Below, in pieces: positions 36,236 to 47,400 of a stretch of DNA of 64,000 nt. Position 1 is the stretch's first letter. Each line of letters starts with the position of its first letter. Where the stretch lies: NCBI GenBank assembly GCA_963743325.1, contig CAVUOZ010000010.1, positions 62,001 to 126,000 on the forward strand, written 5' to 3'. Under the pieces are notes generated by a model. It was not told the DNA's origin. It did not search any database and worked only from the letters and a program-made list of their open reading frames with translations. This DNA comes from DATFVA01 sp963743325. Lineage in GTDB: Bacteria > Bacteroidota > Ignavibacteria > Ignavibacteriales > Ignavibacteriaceae. The position numbers and the translations under genes were made by a program.

Positions 36236-36991
36236 ATGGAATCGGCAATTATATTTAAATCCCTTATCGTGCTAATCTCGGCTATGCTGGGATCTTCTGT
36301 AATATTTTTTGTTCATCTCGATCATAAGAAGCTTTGCAGGTTAATCTCATTTTCAGCAGGGGCATTATTAGGTGCTGCTATTTTCACTCTGCTTCCTGAG
36401 TCATTTGCAGATCTTAGTATATTTGAGATAATCTTAAGCGGATTTTCAGGTTATTTTCTGTTCTGGTTTATCAGCAGGTACTTTGCTCACGTATGCCCGG
36501 CTTGTTCTGCTTCTCATTTTGATGAACGGACCACAAAAAAGTTTTCTGAAATCGTACTTACTTTGCTTGTCGCTTTATCTATTCATTCCTTCCTGGATGG
36601 AGTTGCTATAGCAACCGGGGGAGGGAATCTTAAAATCCAGGATAATTCAGTTTTTATTGCTATCGCAGTGCATAAATTTCCAGAGGGCCTGGCACTTGCA
36701 GCGTTAATGTTCAGCTCTGATTATACAAAAGGCAAAATTATTGGATATGTATTTCTGGTGGAATTTGTGACTGTAATAGGTGCGGCTGCTGGTTTATACG
36801 TATTCGAATCAGGGATTTCACCCCTGATTATGGGGATAATAATGGCACATATAGCCGGTGGTTTTGTATATTTAGCTATGCATGCAGTTATGGGGGAGAT
36901 GCTGAAAAACCATAGATCTTTGGTAATAACTTTTTTCAGTCTCGGACTGTTGTTAATTTTCAGCGTCAGAATTTTCTTTGGTTCTTTTTAA
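36236..36991 (+). CDS. ZIP family metal transporter
   Basis: 251 residues with about eight membrane segments. The metal-binding helices IV and V read 'IHSFLDGVAIA' and 'VHKFPEGLALA', the paired His/Asp/Glu signatures of ZIP transporters. A histidine- and cysteine-containing loop ('HVCPACSASHFDE') lies before helix IV and may bind metal. It imports divalent cations such as zinc or iron to the cytoplasm; the exact ion cannot be read. It lies alone between two tRNA-Ser genes. Confidence 0.9.
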   Translation: MESAIIFKSLIVLISAMLGSSVIFFVHLDHKKLCRLISFSAGALLGAAIFTLLPESFADLSIFEIILSGFSGYFLFWFISRYFAHVCPACSASHFDERTTKKFSEIVLTLLVALSIHSFLDGVAIATGGGNLKIQDNSVFIAIAVHKFPEGLALAALMFSSDYTKGKIIGYVFLVEFVTVIGAAAGLYVFESGISPLIMGIIMAHIAGGFVYLAMHAVMGEMLKNHRSLVITFFSLGLLLIFSVRIFFGSF

Positions 36992-36998
36992 TTTTCCT

Positions 36999-37087
36999 GG
37001 AGAGATGCCGGAGTGGTTGAACGGGACGGTCTCGAAAACCGTTGAACTCATTTTTGAGTTCCGAGAGTTCGAATCTCTCTCTCTCCG
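36999..37087 (+). tRNA. tRNA-Ser (anticodon CGA)
   Basis: Acceptor GGAGAGA pairs with TCTCTCC, discriminator G. The anticodon stem ACGGT/ACCGT encloses CTCGAAA, giving anticodon CGA for UCG. The variable arm is long (GAACTCATTTTTGAGTTC) and the T arm is GAGAG-TTCGAAT-CTCTC. All normal class II features are present. Confidence 0.95.
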
Positions 37088-37370
37088 CAAACTATATTAT
37101 AAAATAAGGAGTTACAAGGGTTTCTCACAATATTCTCACGCTAATTGCATTTGAAAACCTAGTTTTAAGGATTATTCCATAACTTAAAGTTGGGTTTATT
37201 TGCCGCTAATATCACTGTCGTTAGGTGGGCGTTTTTAAAAATTATTTCATATTGAACTCTTTGGCAGAGGTTACCCCGAATTCTTGAAAGAGAGTTCGAC
37301 CCCAAGAAATAATAATTGCTTCTCTTATCCTCATTGACTAAATTATTAATATATAAAATAGGCTGATTTT

Positions 37371-39182
37371 ATGGGGACTCTTAAAATCTTCGTCTTTTTG
37401 TCATTGGTAATCAGTCATTGCTTATTGGCTGAGGTACGTTATGTATCCCATTCCGGCACTGACACACCACCTTACCTTACCTGGGAGACAGCCGCAGACA
37501 GCATAATGAGTGCGATAAATATTTCTTCTTTTGGTGATACTATATATGTGGCTAATGGTGTTTATGAAGAGCAGGTCGTGATGATACCGGGATTATCGCT
37601 TATTGGTGCCGGGATGGATAGCTGTATAATTGATACAAGAGATTCCGCTATGACGACGAGTTTTAGATCCGTTTTGTTGAATAATGACTGTTTCCTAAAA
37701 GGTTTTCAATTACTTGTTGCAAATAATACGGAAGTAGGTGGTGGAATAGGGGGGGCAGGTCATAACAGCTCAATTACTCAAAATAGAATAACAAAGGGCA
37801 AGTATGGAATTTATTGTGGCTCCGACCCTATTATATATAATAATTTAGTTGATCATATAAGCATTGGAGTAAAAACCTTTAATTCTAATTCTATAGTAAG
37901 AAAAAACATTATTTATACCGACCCAAATTCACTATCAGCAATAATAGATGGAATTGATATCGAAGCATTCGATTACACCTATAGACCCATTATAGATTCA
38001 AATCTTATTTACGCAACACAAGCGTATGGAATATATAAATCTTATGGAGCTAGTCCAAACATTTCGAATAACACAATTATACTAGACAATGGTGATGGAA
38101 TGTCTCTAAGTTATTCTGATACTGTGAAGGTCTATAATAATCTCATATACGGTAAGGGGGGAGGTATAATTAACGTTGCTGTTCAAAACCTGCTGATATC
38201 CAATAACCATATAGGCGGAGAACTTTATTATGGGATAAAAGCAGGGTGGAATAATGATATAATCATAAACAATACTATTACAGATGCAGATGTCGGAATT
38301 GAAAGATATAATGGAGGTAATGTTCCAATAGTTAAATATAATAACCTCTGGAAGAATAATCTGAGCTACTCGGGATTTGTAGCCGATACAACCAACATTT
38401 CAGTTGATCCAATGATAGTAAATGATGACAGCACACAAGGAAAACTGGATTCCCATCTTCAGATGTTCTCTCCTCTTATTGACAGAGGTGATCCTAATAT
38501 TCTTGATAAGGACGGTACAAGAAGTGACATCGGGTTATACGGAGGTCCATATGGAGAAAGCTATAAATACCTGGATCTCCCTCCCCGGATACCGGTTAAC
38601 CTGTCTGCAACAATAGACTCAAATTATATTTTACTTAAGTGGAATAAGAACACAGAGGCAGATTTTAGTCATTATAACCTCTTTAGGGATACAACGGAGA
38701 ACTTCACAGTAGATTCGACAACATTTGTTGCATCAATCCCTGACACATTTTACCAGCAGATCATACCTCAGGGTATAGATAACTTATACTTTAAGATTAC
38801 TGCAGTAGACAACCAGGGAAATCAGTCTGATCCCTCAGAAGAACTGCACGTATTCCTTACCGGAATAAATGACAAAAAACAAATAACAGTAAGCAATTAC
38901 CAATTGTATCAGAATTATCCCAATGTTTTTAACCCTACGACTAAGATTGGTTATAGGTTAAAGGAGAGAGGGTATGTAAAACTATATGTCTATGACATTA
39001 AAGGTGAATTAGTAGAAACACTTGTAAACAAATACCAGGAATTAGGATACTACGAAGTAGAATTCAATGCAGCCAGTAACCAGAGTCTTGCCTCAGGCAT
39101 ATATATCTATCAGATAATGGTAAGAAATGAACAAAATATTCCTGTTTTTTCTGATATCAAAAAAATGGTGCTGTTGAAATAA
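37371..39182 (+). CDS. T9SS-secreted right-handed beta-helix protein
   Basis: 603 residues: signal peptide (1-20), a parallel beta-helix region (~30-390) built from 'NN' and 'I..N.I' turns such as 'ISNNTIILDNGDGMSLSY', a fibronectin type III-like domain (~400-490, 'LSATIDSNYILLKWNKN'), and a T9SS C-terminal sorting domain (~510-603) with 'YQNYPNVFNPTTKIGY', 'ASGIYIYQI' and final 'MVLLK'. The helix folds of this kind bind or cleave polysaccharides. No catalytic residues can be assigned with confidence. It begins the accessory block after tRNA-Ser. Confidence 0.82.
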   Translation: MGTLKIFVFLSLVISHCLLAEVRYVSHSGTDTPPYLTWETAADSIMSAINISSFGDTIYVANGVYEEQVVMIPGLSLIGAGMDSCIIDTRDSAMTTSFRSVLLNNDCFLKGFQLLVANNTEVGGGIGGAGHNSSITQNRITKGKYGIYCGSDPIIYNNLVDHISIGVKTFNSNSIVRKNIIYTDPNSLSAIIDGIDIEAFDYTYRPIIDSNLIYATQAYGIYKSYGASPNISNNTIILDNGDGMSLSYSDTVKVYNNLIYGKGGGIINVAVQNLLISNNHIGGELYYGIKAGWNNDIIINNTITDADVGIERYNGGNVPIVKYNNLWKNNLSYSGFVADTTNISVDPMIVNDDSTQGKLDSHLQMFSPLIDRGDPNILDKDGTRSDIGLYGGPYGESYKYLDLPPRIPVNLSATIDSNYILLKWNKNTEADFSHYNLFRDTTENFTVDSTTFVASIPDTFYQQIIPQGIDNLYFKITAVDNQGNQSDPSEELHVFLTGINDKKQITVSNYQLYQNYPNVFNPTTKIGYRLKERGYVKLYVYDIKGELVETLVNKYQELGYYEVEFNAASNQSLASGIYIYQIMVRNEQNIPVFSDIKKMVLLK

Positions 39183-39189
39183 TTATTCC

Positions 39190-39287
39190 TATGGAACATT
39201 AGATAAGTATTTGTTAAGTTAAACAGGAAAAGAAGTAGGGCACATAATATGGGTTATTCAGTTTTTGACTGGGAGGTAAAAATGAAC
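39190..39287 (+). repeat. Duplicated leader sequence, copy 1
   Basis: About 98 bases before and across the next start codon are repeated at 40657-40752 with roughly 80% identity. Both copies contain 'AAGTATTTGTTAA', 'AAACAGG', an ATG-GGY-TAT-TCA-GTT string, and a GGGAGG ribosome-binding site before the gene start. Confidence 0.75.
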
Positions 39288-40616
39288 AAGAATTTAATAT
39301 GCAAAATCAGTACAGAGACTAAAACCAATAAATCAAGAATTATATATCTGTTTTTGATTGTACTTATAAATTCTTCCTTAATTATATTTCCTCAATCCCA
39401 TCGCTTTCAGCAACCTATTTTAACCAACGGGGATCTGATGGCCGGTAATTCCATAACCTTCAGAAACAATGAAAAGGGACTTACTGTCGAACCTTTGCTC
39501 ATTGACAGTATTATTACAAATTCTATTACCGGGGGTATGTTAAAAAACTTGTTTCAGTATAATGTTGATAATAAAATGACAGAATGGCTAATTTTGGATA
39601 ATACAGGGAACGGATGGAATAATAGCATTAAGAATGTATACTCTTATGATTTTGAAAACAAATTGTTACTTGAAGTAAGTCTTGGCTGGAATATGAGCCA
39701 ATGGGATTCATTAACACAAATAAAATATTTCTATTTCCAGGGAAATGTTCTTCAATATATCTTCCAGGATTATACAGTAAACGGCTGGGAAAATGCAAGT
39801 CGTGCTAATTATGAATATGATACTGTCGGAAACGTTAAGAAAATAATATCAGAAACTTGGATAAATAATGATTGGCAGAATTCTAACCAGGCCAGTTATT
39901 TTTATAGATTCCAAAATTTAACGGATTCAATTTTATTCCAGACCTGGGATGGAAATACCTGGCAGAACTATTCTAAATGCACATTCTTTTACAGTGTAAA
40001 TTTATTGGATGCAGATTCAATTATTATAAAAATTTGGACAGGTTCAAACTGGTTAAATTATATGAAGCGTTTACCCACATACGATTTGAATCATAATCAG
40101 ATTGAAATAGTGGATCAGACCTGGTCATCAAACAACTGGGAGAACTCAAACCAATTCCTCTATTCATACAACCAATATAATTATATTGAAACTGCCTACT
40201 GTAAAATTTGGCAAAATCATCAGTGGGTTGATGGAGACGGTGATATATTTTTTTCGAATCCAGATGGTTTCAAAGTAGATTTTTTTTCAAATAGGATTTT
40301 TGCTTATTACTCAATTGCAAACAACGTAGAGGAAAATAAGTCTCCATTTCCGGGGGGATATTATTTATACCAGAATTACCCCAATCCATTTAATAGTTCT
40401 TCGATTATAAAATATTCCATTCCAAAAACTTCTCAGGTGACACTTAAAATATTTAATATACTCGGTAAAGAAATTGCCACACTTGTTAACGAAGAAAAGC
40501 CGGCTGGAAGCTACACAGTAAATTTTGATGGGAGTAATCTACCAACCGGAGTTTATATATATAGGATAACGACCGGTAATTATTCGGCGGCGAAGAAATT
40601 GATATTACTGAAGTGA
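39282..40616 (+). CDS. T9SS-secreted protein with W-rich tandem repeats
   Basis: 444 residues from the ATG at 39282, chosen because GGGAGGT lies just before it; an earlier in-frame ATG at 39249 belongs to the repeated leader. An uncleaved or long signal region (~17-40, 'IIYLFLIVLINSSLIIF') is followed by about seven imperfect ~40-residue repeats, each with a W-x-N core and a tyrosine-rich strand ('WQNYSKCTFFYS', 'WENSNQFLYSYNQYNYI'). The T9SS sorting domain covers the last ~85 residues ('LYQNYPNPFNSSSIIKYSIP'). The repeats suggest a surface beta-structure; function unknown. Confidence 0.75.
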   Translation: MNKNLICKISTETKTNKSRIIYLFLIVLINSSLIIFPQSHRFQQPILTNGDLMAGNSITFRNNEKGLTVEPLLIDSIITNSITGGMLKNLFQYNVDNKMTEWLILDNTGNGWNNSIKNVYSYDFENKLLLEVSLGWNMSQWDSLTQIKYFYFQGNVLQYIFQDYTVNGWENASRANYEYDTVGNVKKIISETWINNDWQNSNQASYFYRFQNLTDSILFQTWDGNTWQNYSKCTFFYSVNLLDADSIIIKIWTGSNWLNYMKRLPTYDLNHNQIEIVDQTWSSNNWENSNQFLYSYNQYNYIETAYCKIWQNHQWVDGDGDIFFSNPDGFKVDFFSNRIFAYYSIANNVEENKSPFPGGYYLYQNYPNPFNSSSIIKYSIPKTSQVTLKIFNILGKEIATLVNEEKPAGSYTVNFDGSNLPTGVYIYRITTGNYSAAKKLILLK

Positions 40617-40656
40617 TTTTTATAAGGTCTAAGTTAAGGGATGGTTTTATATTTTA

Positions 40657-40752
40657 TATGGATCATTAAATAAGTATTTGTTAAATTAAACAGGTAAAGA
40701 AGATGGGCACGTAAAATGGGCTATTCAGTTTTAGATGGGAGGCAAAATGAAC
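40657..40752 (+). repeat. Duplicated leader sequence, copy 2
   Basis: Second copy of the 39190-39287 leader, placed identically just before the next T9SS cargo gene. One base is deleted relative to copy 1 just before the start codon. Confidence 0.75.
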
Positions 40753-42816
40753 TGTTTATTAAAAGAGACAATACTTACCTTATTTTTAACTCAAATTTGT
40801 TCGGCACAATGGTTCTGGCAGAATCCTCTGCCCCAGGGCAATTCGCTTTATTCAGTTATTTTTGTCGATGAAAATACGGGCTGGAGTGTTGGTGACGGCG
40901 GTACAATTCTAAAATCAACAGACGGTGGTTCAACCTGGGCATATCAAGTAAGTAATACTACTGCCGATCTTCGGACTGTATATTTTGCTAATAATTATAC
41001 CGGATGGGCAGCCGGAAAGGTCGGGACAATTCTAAATACCACAGATGGCGGTACTAACTGGGTTTCACAATCAGCGGGCACAGATGATTTTTGGTCGATT
41101 CAATTTGCTAATGAAAATACCGGGTGGGTTTGCGGGAATGGCGGGATTATGAAAACCGCTAACGGCGGTATAGACTGGGAAGAACAGACAGGCGGAAGAG
41201 GATTTTCAATCAGTTTTGTAGATGAAAATTACGGCTGGGCGGCAGGTTATTATATTCTTGGTAAAACTACAGATGGCGGAGCCAATTGGATTCTTTATGG
41301 GAATAATTATGATCTGTATTCAATCTTCTTTTATGATCTGAATATTGGGTGGGCTGTCGGGGATCATGAGTTCTATCCCGGTTTTATGATGAGAACAACT
41401 GATGGCGGCGAGAACTGGACAACCGGACCGAGCAATTCAGAATCGCTGAGGTCAGTTTATTTTGTAAGTCCTTTAACCGGGTGGGCAGCGGGTTACTACG
41501 GAACAATACTGCATACTTCGGACGGAGGAGTTAATTGGGAGAATCAGATAAGCGGTGTCGGCGGATCTCTTTTATCTGTATACTTTATCAATCCATATAC
41601 AGGCTGGGCTGTAGGATTAGGGGGAACTATCACTAAGACAACTAATGGAGGTGACACATGGACTCCAGTTTCAAGCGGTTTTCATTATGATATTACTTCG
41701 GTTCACTTTGCCGATTTGAATACCGGTTTTATTTCAACATTGGATGGAGAAGTCTTAAAAACCACTAATTCCGGCGCATATTGGTCAACACTATCGATCC
41801 CGACAACCGGGGCTCTTTATATGATCGACTTTGTAGATCAAAATACAGGCTGGGTGGTTGGAGATGGCGGAACAATCCTTAAGACCACAGATGTTGGTAC
41901 AAACTGGACATCTCAAAACAGCGGAACAACTAATGCTTTAAGAGATGTTTTTTTCACAGATAAAGACTATGGTTGGATTCTTGGGTCGGGTTACCCTAAT
42001 TTATTAAGAACAACAGATGGCGGGGAACACTGGTTATCTGATACCATTAATACTAATCAGAACTTATATTCCGTTTTCTTCATAAACCAGTCTACCGGAT
42101 GGATAACGTTAGGTGAGGGTATTATCCTTAAAACCACTAATGGCGGAGCTGACTGGTCAACTTTGCCCGGCGGTTACAATAATTCTCTGAATTCAATTTA
42201 TTTTCTGAATGAGGATACCGGCTGGGCTGCAGGATATCACAGGATATTAAAAACCACAAATGGCGGATTAAGCTGGTCAAACCAGTTTTACTCAGCAGAT
42301 TATTTTTTTGAATCTATCAAATTTGTAAACCAGGAATCGGGCTATGCAGCAGGTTGGTATGGCGCAATTCTTCATACTTCCGATGGGGGTGCAAACTGGG
42401 TACAACAGCCGGTACACACACGTCTGTGGTTTGAAGATCTATATTTCGTTGATGAAAATACGGGCTGGGTTGTCGGTAAGGATGGGAGTATTCTTAAAAC
42501 TACCAACGGCGGTATTACATTTATTGAAGAAGAACTAGTTGATGAAATGCCTAACCATTTTTTACTTTCGCAGAATTATCCCAATCCGTTCAATAGTTCC
42601 TCAGTTATAAGATATTCCATTTCAAAATCTTCTCAGGTGACACTAAAAATATTTAATACACTTGGTGAAGAAATAGAAACACTTGTCAATGAAGAAAAAC
42701 CGGCAGGCAGTTATAGTGTTAAATTTGATGGGAACAAATTGCCAAGCGGAGTTTACATTTATAGATTAACGGCAGGTAATTATTCTGCTGCCCGTAAGCT
42801 GGTGCTGTTGAAATAA
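40747..42816 (+). CDS. T9SS-secreted Ycf48-like beta-propeller protein
   Basis: 689 residues from the ATG at 40747 (GGGAGG site just upstream). After a signal peptide (1-20, 'ICSAQ') come fourteen ~45-residue repeats of the form 'TGWxVGxGGTILKTTDGGxxW', matching Ycf48/BNR-like propeller blades, which probably form two seven-bladed propellers. The sorting domain (~610-689) has 'NYPNPFNSSSVIRYSIS' and ends 'KLVLLK'. Ycf48 itself helps assemble photosystem II, but extracellular T9SS versions like this one are common in the group and of unknown binding target. Confidence 0.85.
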   Translation: MNCLLKETILTLFLTQICSAQWFWQNPLPQGNSLYSVIFVDENTGWSVGDGGTILKSTDGGSTWAYQVSNTTADLRTVYFANNYTGWAAGKVGTILNTTDGGTNWVSQSAGTDDFWSIQFANENTGWVCGNGGIMKTANGGIDWEEQTGGRGFSISFVDENYGWAAGYYILGKTTDGGANWILYGNNYDLYSIFFYDLNIGWAVGDHEFYPGFMMRTTDGGENWTTGPSNSESLRSVYFVSPLTGWAAGYYGTILHTSDGGVNWENQISGVGGSLLSVYFINPYTGWAVGLGGTITKTTNGGDTWTPVSSGFHYDITSVHFADLNTGFISTLDGEVLKTTNSGAYWSTLSIPTTGALYMIDFVDQNTGWVVGDGGTILKTTDVGTNWTSQNSGTTNALRDVFFTDKDYGWILGSGYPNLLRTTDGGEHWLSDTINTNQNLYSVFFINQSTGWITLGEGIILKTTNGGADWSTLPGGYNNSLNSIYFLNEDTGWAAGYHRILKTTNGGLSWSNQFYSADYFFESIKFVNQESGYAAGWYGAILHTSDGGANWVQQPVHTRLWFEDLYFVDENTGWVVGKDGSILKTTNGGITFIEEELVDEMPNHFLLSQNYPNPFNSSSVIRYSISKSSQVTLKIFNTLGEEIETLVNEEKPAGSYSVKFDGNKLPSGVYIYRLTAGNYSAARKLVLLK

Positions 42817-42909
42817 GGAAGATCATCGTGCATAGAATAAAGTAATCATTGATTCTATTAAAAATTAGGTTTAATTTTTAGCATTAAATAAACATACGTA
42901 TAGGGGAAG

Positions 42910-44241
42910 ATGAAGCCGCTGAATCTTACTCTTGCTCTTATAATCAGTTTTATTTTTTTACTTTCCTCCTGCAAGAAAGATAACAATCCAATTCCTCCTG
43001 TAGCAGAACCGAAAATAAATTTAACCCTTGAAGATGTCAGCTGTACAGAAGCGTGGATTAAGCTTAGCACCAGCAACCTGGCATTACCCGCAAGTGTGGA
43101 TTTGTTGAAAGACAGCAGTTTTGCCAAAACAATTAACCTTACATCTGCAGACACAATTTTATATGTAGATTCACTTCATCCAAACAAAACATACAACTTC
43201 AGTTCAATTACACAATCAATCACCAGTACTCCTCTTTCAGTTACTACAATGGACACTACCTCCAATAACTTCACCTGGCAGAGCTGGACATTCGGAGGAC
43301 AGGCAGGAAGTTGTGATCTTTATGATGTGGCTATAATAGATGAAAATAATATCTGGGCAGTGGGTGAAATTTATCTGCTGGACACACTCGGACAGCCAGA
43401 TCCGACTCGATATAATCTTGTAGTATGGAATGGAAATGATTGGGAAGTTAAACGCGTCCCCTATTATTATCAGGGTCAGCCATTTTATAATCCGATACAA
43501 TCCGTATTTGCTTTTAGTCCCACTGATATATGGTTTTGTGGCAATGGAGTGATCCATTGGGATGGTAATCAATATGTACCGATCCCAATTCCTTCAAATG
43601 TGTGGGGATCATATCAGATGAATAAAATCTGGGGCACATCCGATAATGATTTATATGTAGTGGGAAATAACGGGAACATTGCACATTACCAAAACGGGCA
43701 GTGGAGCAAGGTAGAGAGCGGGACAGAATTAAATATAAATGATATTTACGGAGCATACAATGAGAAGACTAGTGAGTGGGAAATATTGGCTGTGGCCTCG
43801 GATTATAGTTTAAGTTGGGAGAAGGAAATACTTCAGATAAGAAATTACCAGGTCAATAAATTAACTACATATTCTACCCCTACAATGGAGCCATTATTAA
43901 GTACCTGGTTTGTTCCTGATAAACAATATTATGTAGTGGGAAGTGGGATATACCAAAAGCATTTATTAAGCGATTATAGCTGGAAAAATAATCTTTTTAA
44001 TATTACTACTTACGCTACAACTTCAATTTGCGGCAACGGAATAAACGATGTGGCAGCAGTAGGAGCCTTTGGAGATTTGGTTCATTTTAATGGAGTAAAC
44101 TGGAAGAACGATTATGAAGAGCCATTACTTGATAATGGTTCATATACTGGTGTTACAATAAAAGGAGATTTGCTGATCGCTGTAGGAAGTAACCAGATAT
44201 CAATAAATTCTGAGGCGGTAATATTGATGGGAAGGAGGTGA
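42910..44241 (+). CDS. Surface or periplasmic lipoprotein with propeller-like repeats, paralogue of 49514-50837
   Basis: 443 residues. The lipoprotein signal has lipobox 'LLSSC' followed by 'KKDNNPIPP'. An N-terminal beta-sandwich (~30-115, 'LTLEDVSCTEAWIKLS') resembles a fibronectin-like domain. The rest has repeats such as 'IIDENNIWAVGE', 'FSPTDIWFCGNG' and 'WGTSDNDLYVVGNNGNIAHY', suggesting a propeller. I do not recognise a named family. The gene and its 40-base leader, including 'GGGGAAGATGAA', are duplicated at 49.5 kb. Confidence 0.7.
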   Translation: MKPLNLTLALIISFIFLLSSCKKDNNPIPPVAEPKINLTLEDVSCTEAWIKLSTSNLALPASVDLLKDSSFAKTINLTSADTILYVDSLHPNKTYNFSSITQSITSTPLSVTTMDTTSNNFTWQSWTFGGQAGSCDLYDVAIIDENNIWAVGEIYLLDTLGQPDPTRYNLVVWNGNDWEVKRVPYYYQGQPFYNPIQSVFAFSPTDIWFCGNGVIHWDGNQYVPIPIPSNVWGSYQMNKIWGTSDNDLYVVGNNGNIAHYQNGQWSKVESGTELNINDIYGAYNEKTSEWEILAVASDYSLSWEKEILQIRNYQVNKLTTYSTPTMEPLLSTWFVPDKQYYVVGSGIYQKHLLSDYSWKNNLFNITTYATTSICGNGINDVAAVGAFGDLVHFNGVNWKNDYEEPLLDNGSYTGVTIKGDLLIAVGSNQISINSEAVILMGRR

Positions 44242-44277
44242 TCGATACGAGTAATATTCCACCGGATTATTAAATGA

Positions 44278-44301
44278 GTAACGGTGCTGACACACCGTTA
44301 C
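44278..44301 (+). terminator. Hairpin after the lipoprotein gene
   Basis: A perfect 9-base inverted repeat (GTAACGGTG ... CACCGTTAC) with a 6-base loop. There is no T-run after it, so terminator function is uncertain. Confidence 0.4.
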
Positions 44302-44421
44302 CCGTAACACAAACAAAGAAGCACTAGGTATATCCACATCCGTGAATAACGCTTTTTTTGTTTGCTTCTAAAATATAGTTGAAAATATTTACTTATTAAA
44401 GATCTAAATGGAGAAATTGAA

Positions 44422-47400
44422 ATGAAAATTATAAAATTTCTAATGCTTATACTTATTCTGATAAGTATGAATTTCGAAGTATTTGGGCAATTGGAGTGGG
44501 GACCTTCCCAGACTTCTGTGCGCCGTGACATTTACAAAATTGGGACAAATAATGCAACCAGCCACGGGTTAGCTGATCCAAATTCAGTCATTTTTATAGG
44601 AAAAGAAAGTATGAACCAGTGGGATAGAGCCGTTTATCAATGGGATATATCTTCGATCCCCGATGGTTCTGAGATTCAATATGTTCATCTATACTTTCAG
44701 TATTCAAAAAGCGGCACCGCGTATGAATTAGATGCCGATTTATTCAATATAACATATGATATTATAAGCGAGATTTATTTTGAGGAAATATATGATCAGA
44801 TGGATAACTCCCAATATAGGATTGTACAACAATATAGCGGGGTTAATAATGTATTTGATTATGAATCAGATGATCCTTATGGAGGTTTTAATCAGGCCAT
44901 AGCTAATTCTCTTAGTAATGACAAATTTGTCTTGGGACTAAAATGGTTTAATGATCATACCACTTATATAAGCTATAGTATATGGAATGTGTCTACTCCA
45001 TCAATGACTTTAGAAATAGTTTACAACCCTCCTAATCGAACGGTCACTGTAGATCAAATATTATCAAACAACTCAGTAGATTCCGTTGGATTATGGAATC
45101 CTTCAGAGGATGAATTTGAAAACTTCCAAGTACCTCAGAGTTTTAACTGGGATATTAGTTCATATCAAACTTTGCGTGGCTTTCAGAAATTACTGAGTAA
45201 TCAAAAGTATATTCATTGGGAACATAACTCACAAGTTGTTAATGATGTAACTAATCACAAGACTTTTCAAATTTACTCATACACAAATAATTTAACTTCA
45301 CGATTTAATCCCACAAATTCCGGCATTACAATAGAAAATTCACTTGAAGGAACTAATATAACCGGTGGCAATATCAAATTTATCGATCCCTGGTATATAG
45401 ACCTAGCAGATCAGGATTTTGACGGTCAGCATCGAAATCGAGGGATGGATGATGCCTACCCGAGAGAACGGCAGTCATTACCCTTTGTCCCGGATTATTC
45501 GACTATATTTACCAATGGATCAGACCCTTCTCAAGCTTATCAGGGAGTATTTCTGAATCAAAGTGGACCCCCATTATGGAACCCTCCTTATTATTCTGTA
45601 CAAGCTCTAACGGATCATGATATAATTATGGGAGGAAAATACGGTACGCGCACATTTTATTTCTATAAGTGGGGTGGATCAAATGTCGATATTCGTTACT
45701 ATACTTATCAGTCCACGGGGGTTGTATTTAAGACAAGTGATGCGAAAGTTGATGCTGTATTGAAAGGTCATTTGTTATCGGGCGCAGAACTGGGTACAAA
45801 CGGACAGCGGCACCTTGTACGTGACAGCGAAGGCTACTATCATATGTTCTATGTTTCGATAGATAAACTCTGGTATACCCGCAGTCTTACAACCAATATC
45901 ACAGGTGCCTGGGATGATGAACTCAACCTTTTTGAACAAGATGCAAAAAGTGTATCAGTAGATATAGATGGTGATTTAATAAATATTGTATATGAAGGAA
46001 AAAGCGGCTCTAATTACAAGATTTACAGGTCATCTTTGAATGTAGATACCTGGAATCTGGAATCCCCTGTCGAATTGACCAATATATCCTCCTCTTATTT
46101 TGGGAATGCCCATCCAGTCGTAGTGGCCACAACAAATGAGAGATTCTTTGTTTACAGGAAATCTTCAACAGGAGGACTGTACTATATCCGTCAGTATTAT
46201 GATGGTATCTGGCATACTGAGAATGAAACCTCCGTTCCGAATACCGGTTTTACTTCGCTTAATCCGGCTGTCTGTATGGATAGACAGGGGACCTATTATG
46301 ATGTTTGCCATCTGGTATACCAGGATGGTAATATAGGTACTTCAATAAAATATACATATTGGAGCGCTGGTTTATTTAGAAGCACTAGTACGATTTCTGG
46401 AAGCAGCGGCTACAGTATTAATACAAATCCTTCGGTAAGCCCTGTAAAAAAAGATAAAGGCAACGGCCTGTTCAGATATGATCCGATTGTAAGCTGGTTG
46501 GGAACTAGCGGTGGAACATTAGGCAAGACCGACGGGGAATCAATCTCAACGCCGAGGCTTATAGTAAGAGCCTGTAATGATTGGACTCAGAATACCTGGG
46601 GAAGCACAAATGTCTATGGGGAAGAAGTAAATTCAACTCAAAATGGTTCAGTATCAGATGTTTTTAATCAAAGCGTTATCGCCTGGGGGCAGAAAGATGG
46701 CACAGATGCGCAATGGGTTAGACGTGTCGGTACGACATATTACGGCCCCTATTGTCTTGAACCTGAGGGCTATAGCACCAATATCAGTAATGGCACAAGT
46801 CTTTCAAATATCAGAGCATTAACTTTTGATAATGCAGATTTGCCATATATTATCAATCCGAGTGGAACAGGCTTTACCGGGACTCCCGATTGTGGAGGAG
46901 AAGAAAAAGTTGTTACAACATACCCCTTTACATTCTCCCGTGCAGGTGTAATTCTGAAGAAAGGTATTGAATTTGCTTATCATACAGGTGATGTTGTCTT
47001 AGATGACAGCGCTGTTCAGTTCATTGAGGTTCCCGATACACTTACCTTTGGTAATTCAGATGAATTAAACCAGATACTTAAGACAAAAGACTTCCCTTTA
47101 AATTCTAATTCTTCACTTGTATTCTCAAATTATTATTATGTGCTGAATAAGGAATTTGCTGATTCTTTGACAACGGAGGAATCTGTAAGCTATAGAGTTG
47201 AACTTGTAAACAGCGCCTCAGGAAATGTTGCTGGTGCATTTGATAATATAGTATATAATAAACAGAATCTTGATGATTATGAGAATATAAGCTACCAGAT
47301 CGACTGTTCAGGAATAGCAGAGGGTAATTACTTCTTCAGATTGGTTACCTCTGTTACAGGAGAAGCTGAATATAACCTTGTAAATGCAGTAAATGATGCA

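Noticed and set aside
37280..37300. GAGAGTTCGA string resembling the T arm of tRNA-Ser, possible second attachment site
   Set aside because: The match to the tRNA 3' end is only about ten bases and does not extend into the acceptor stem.
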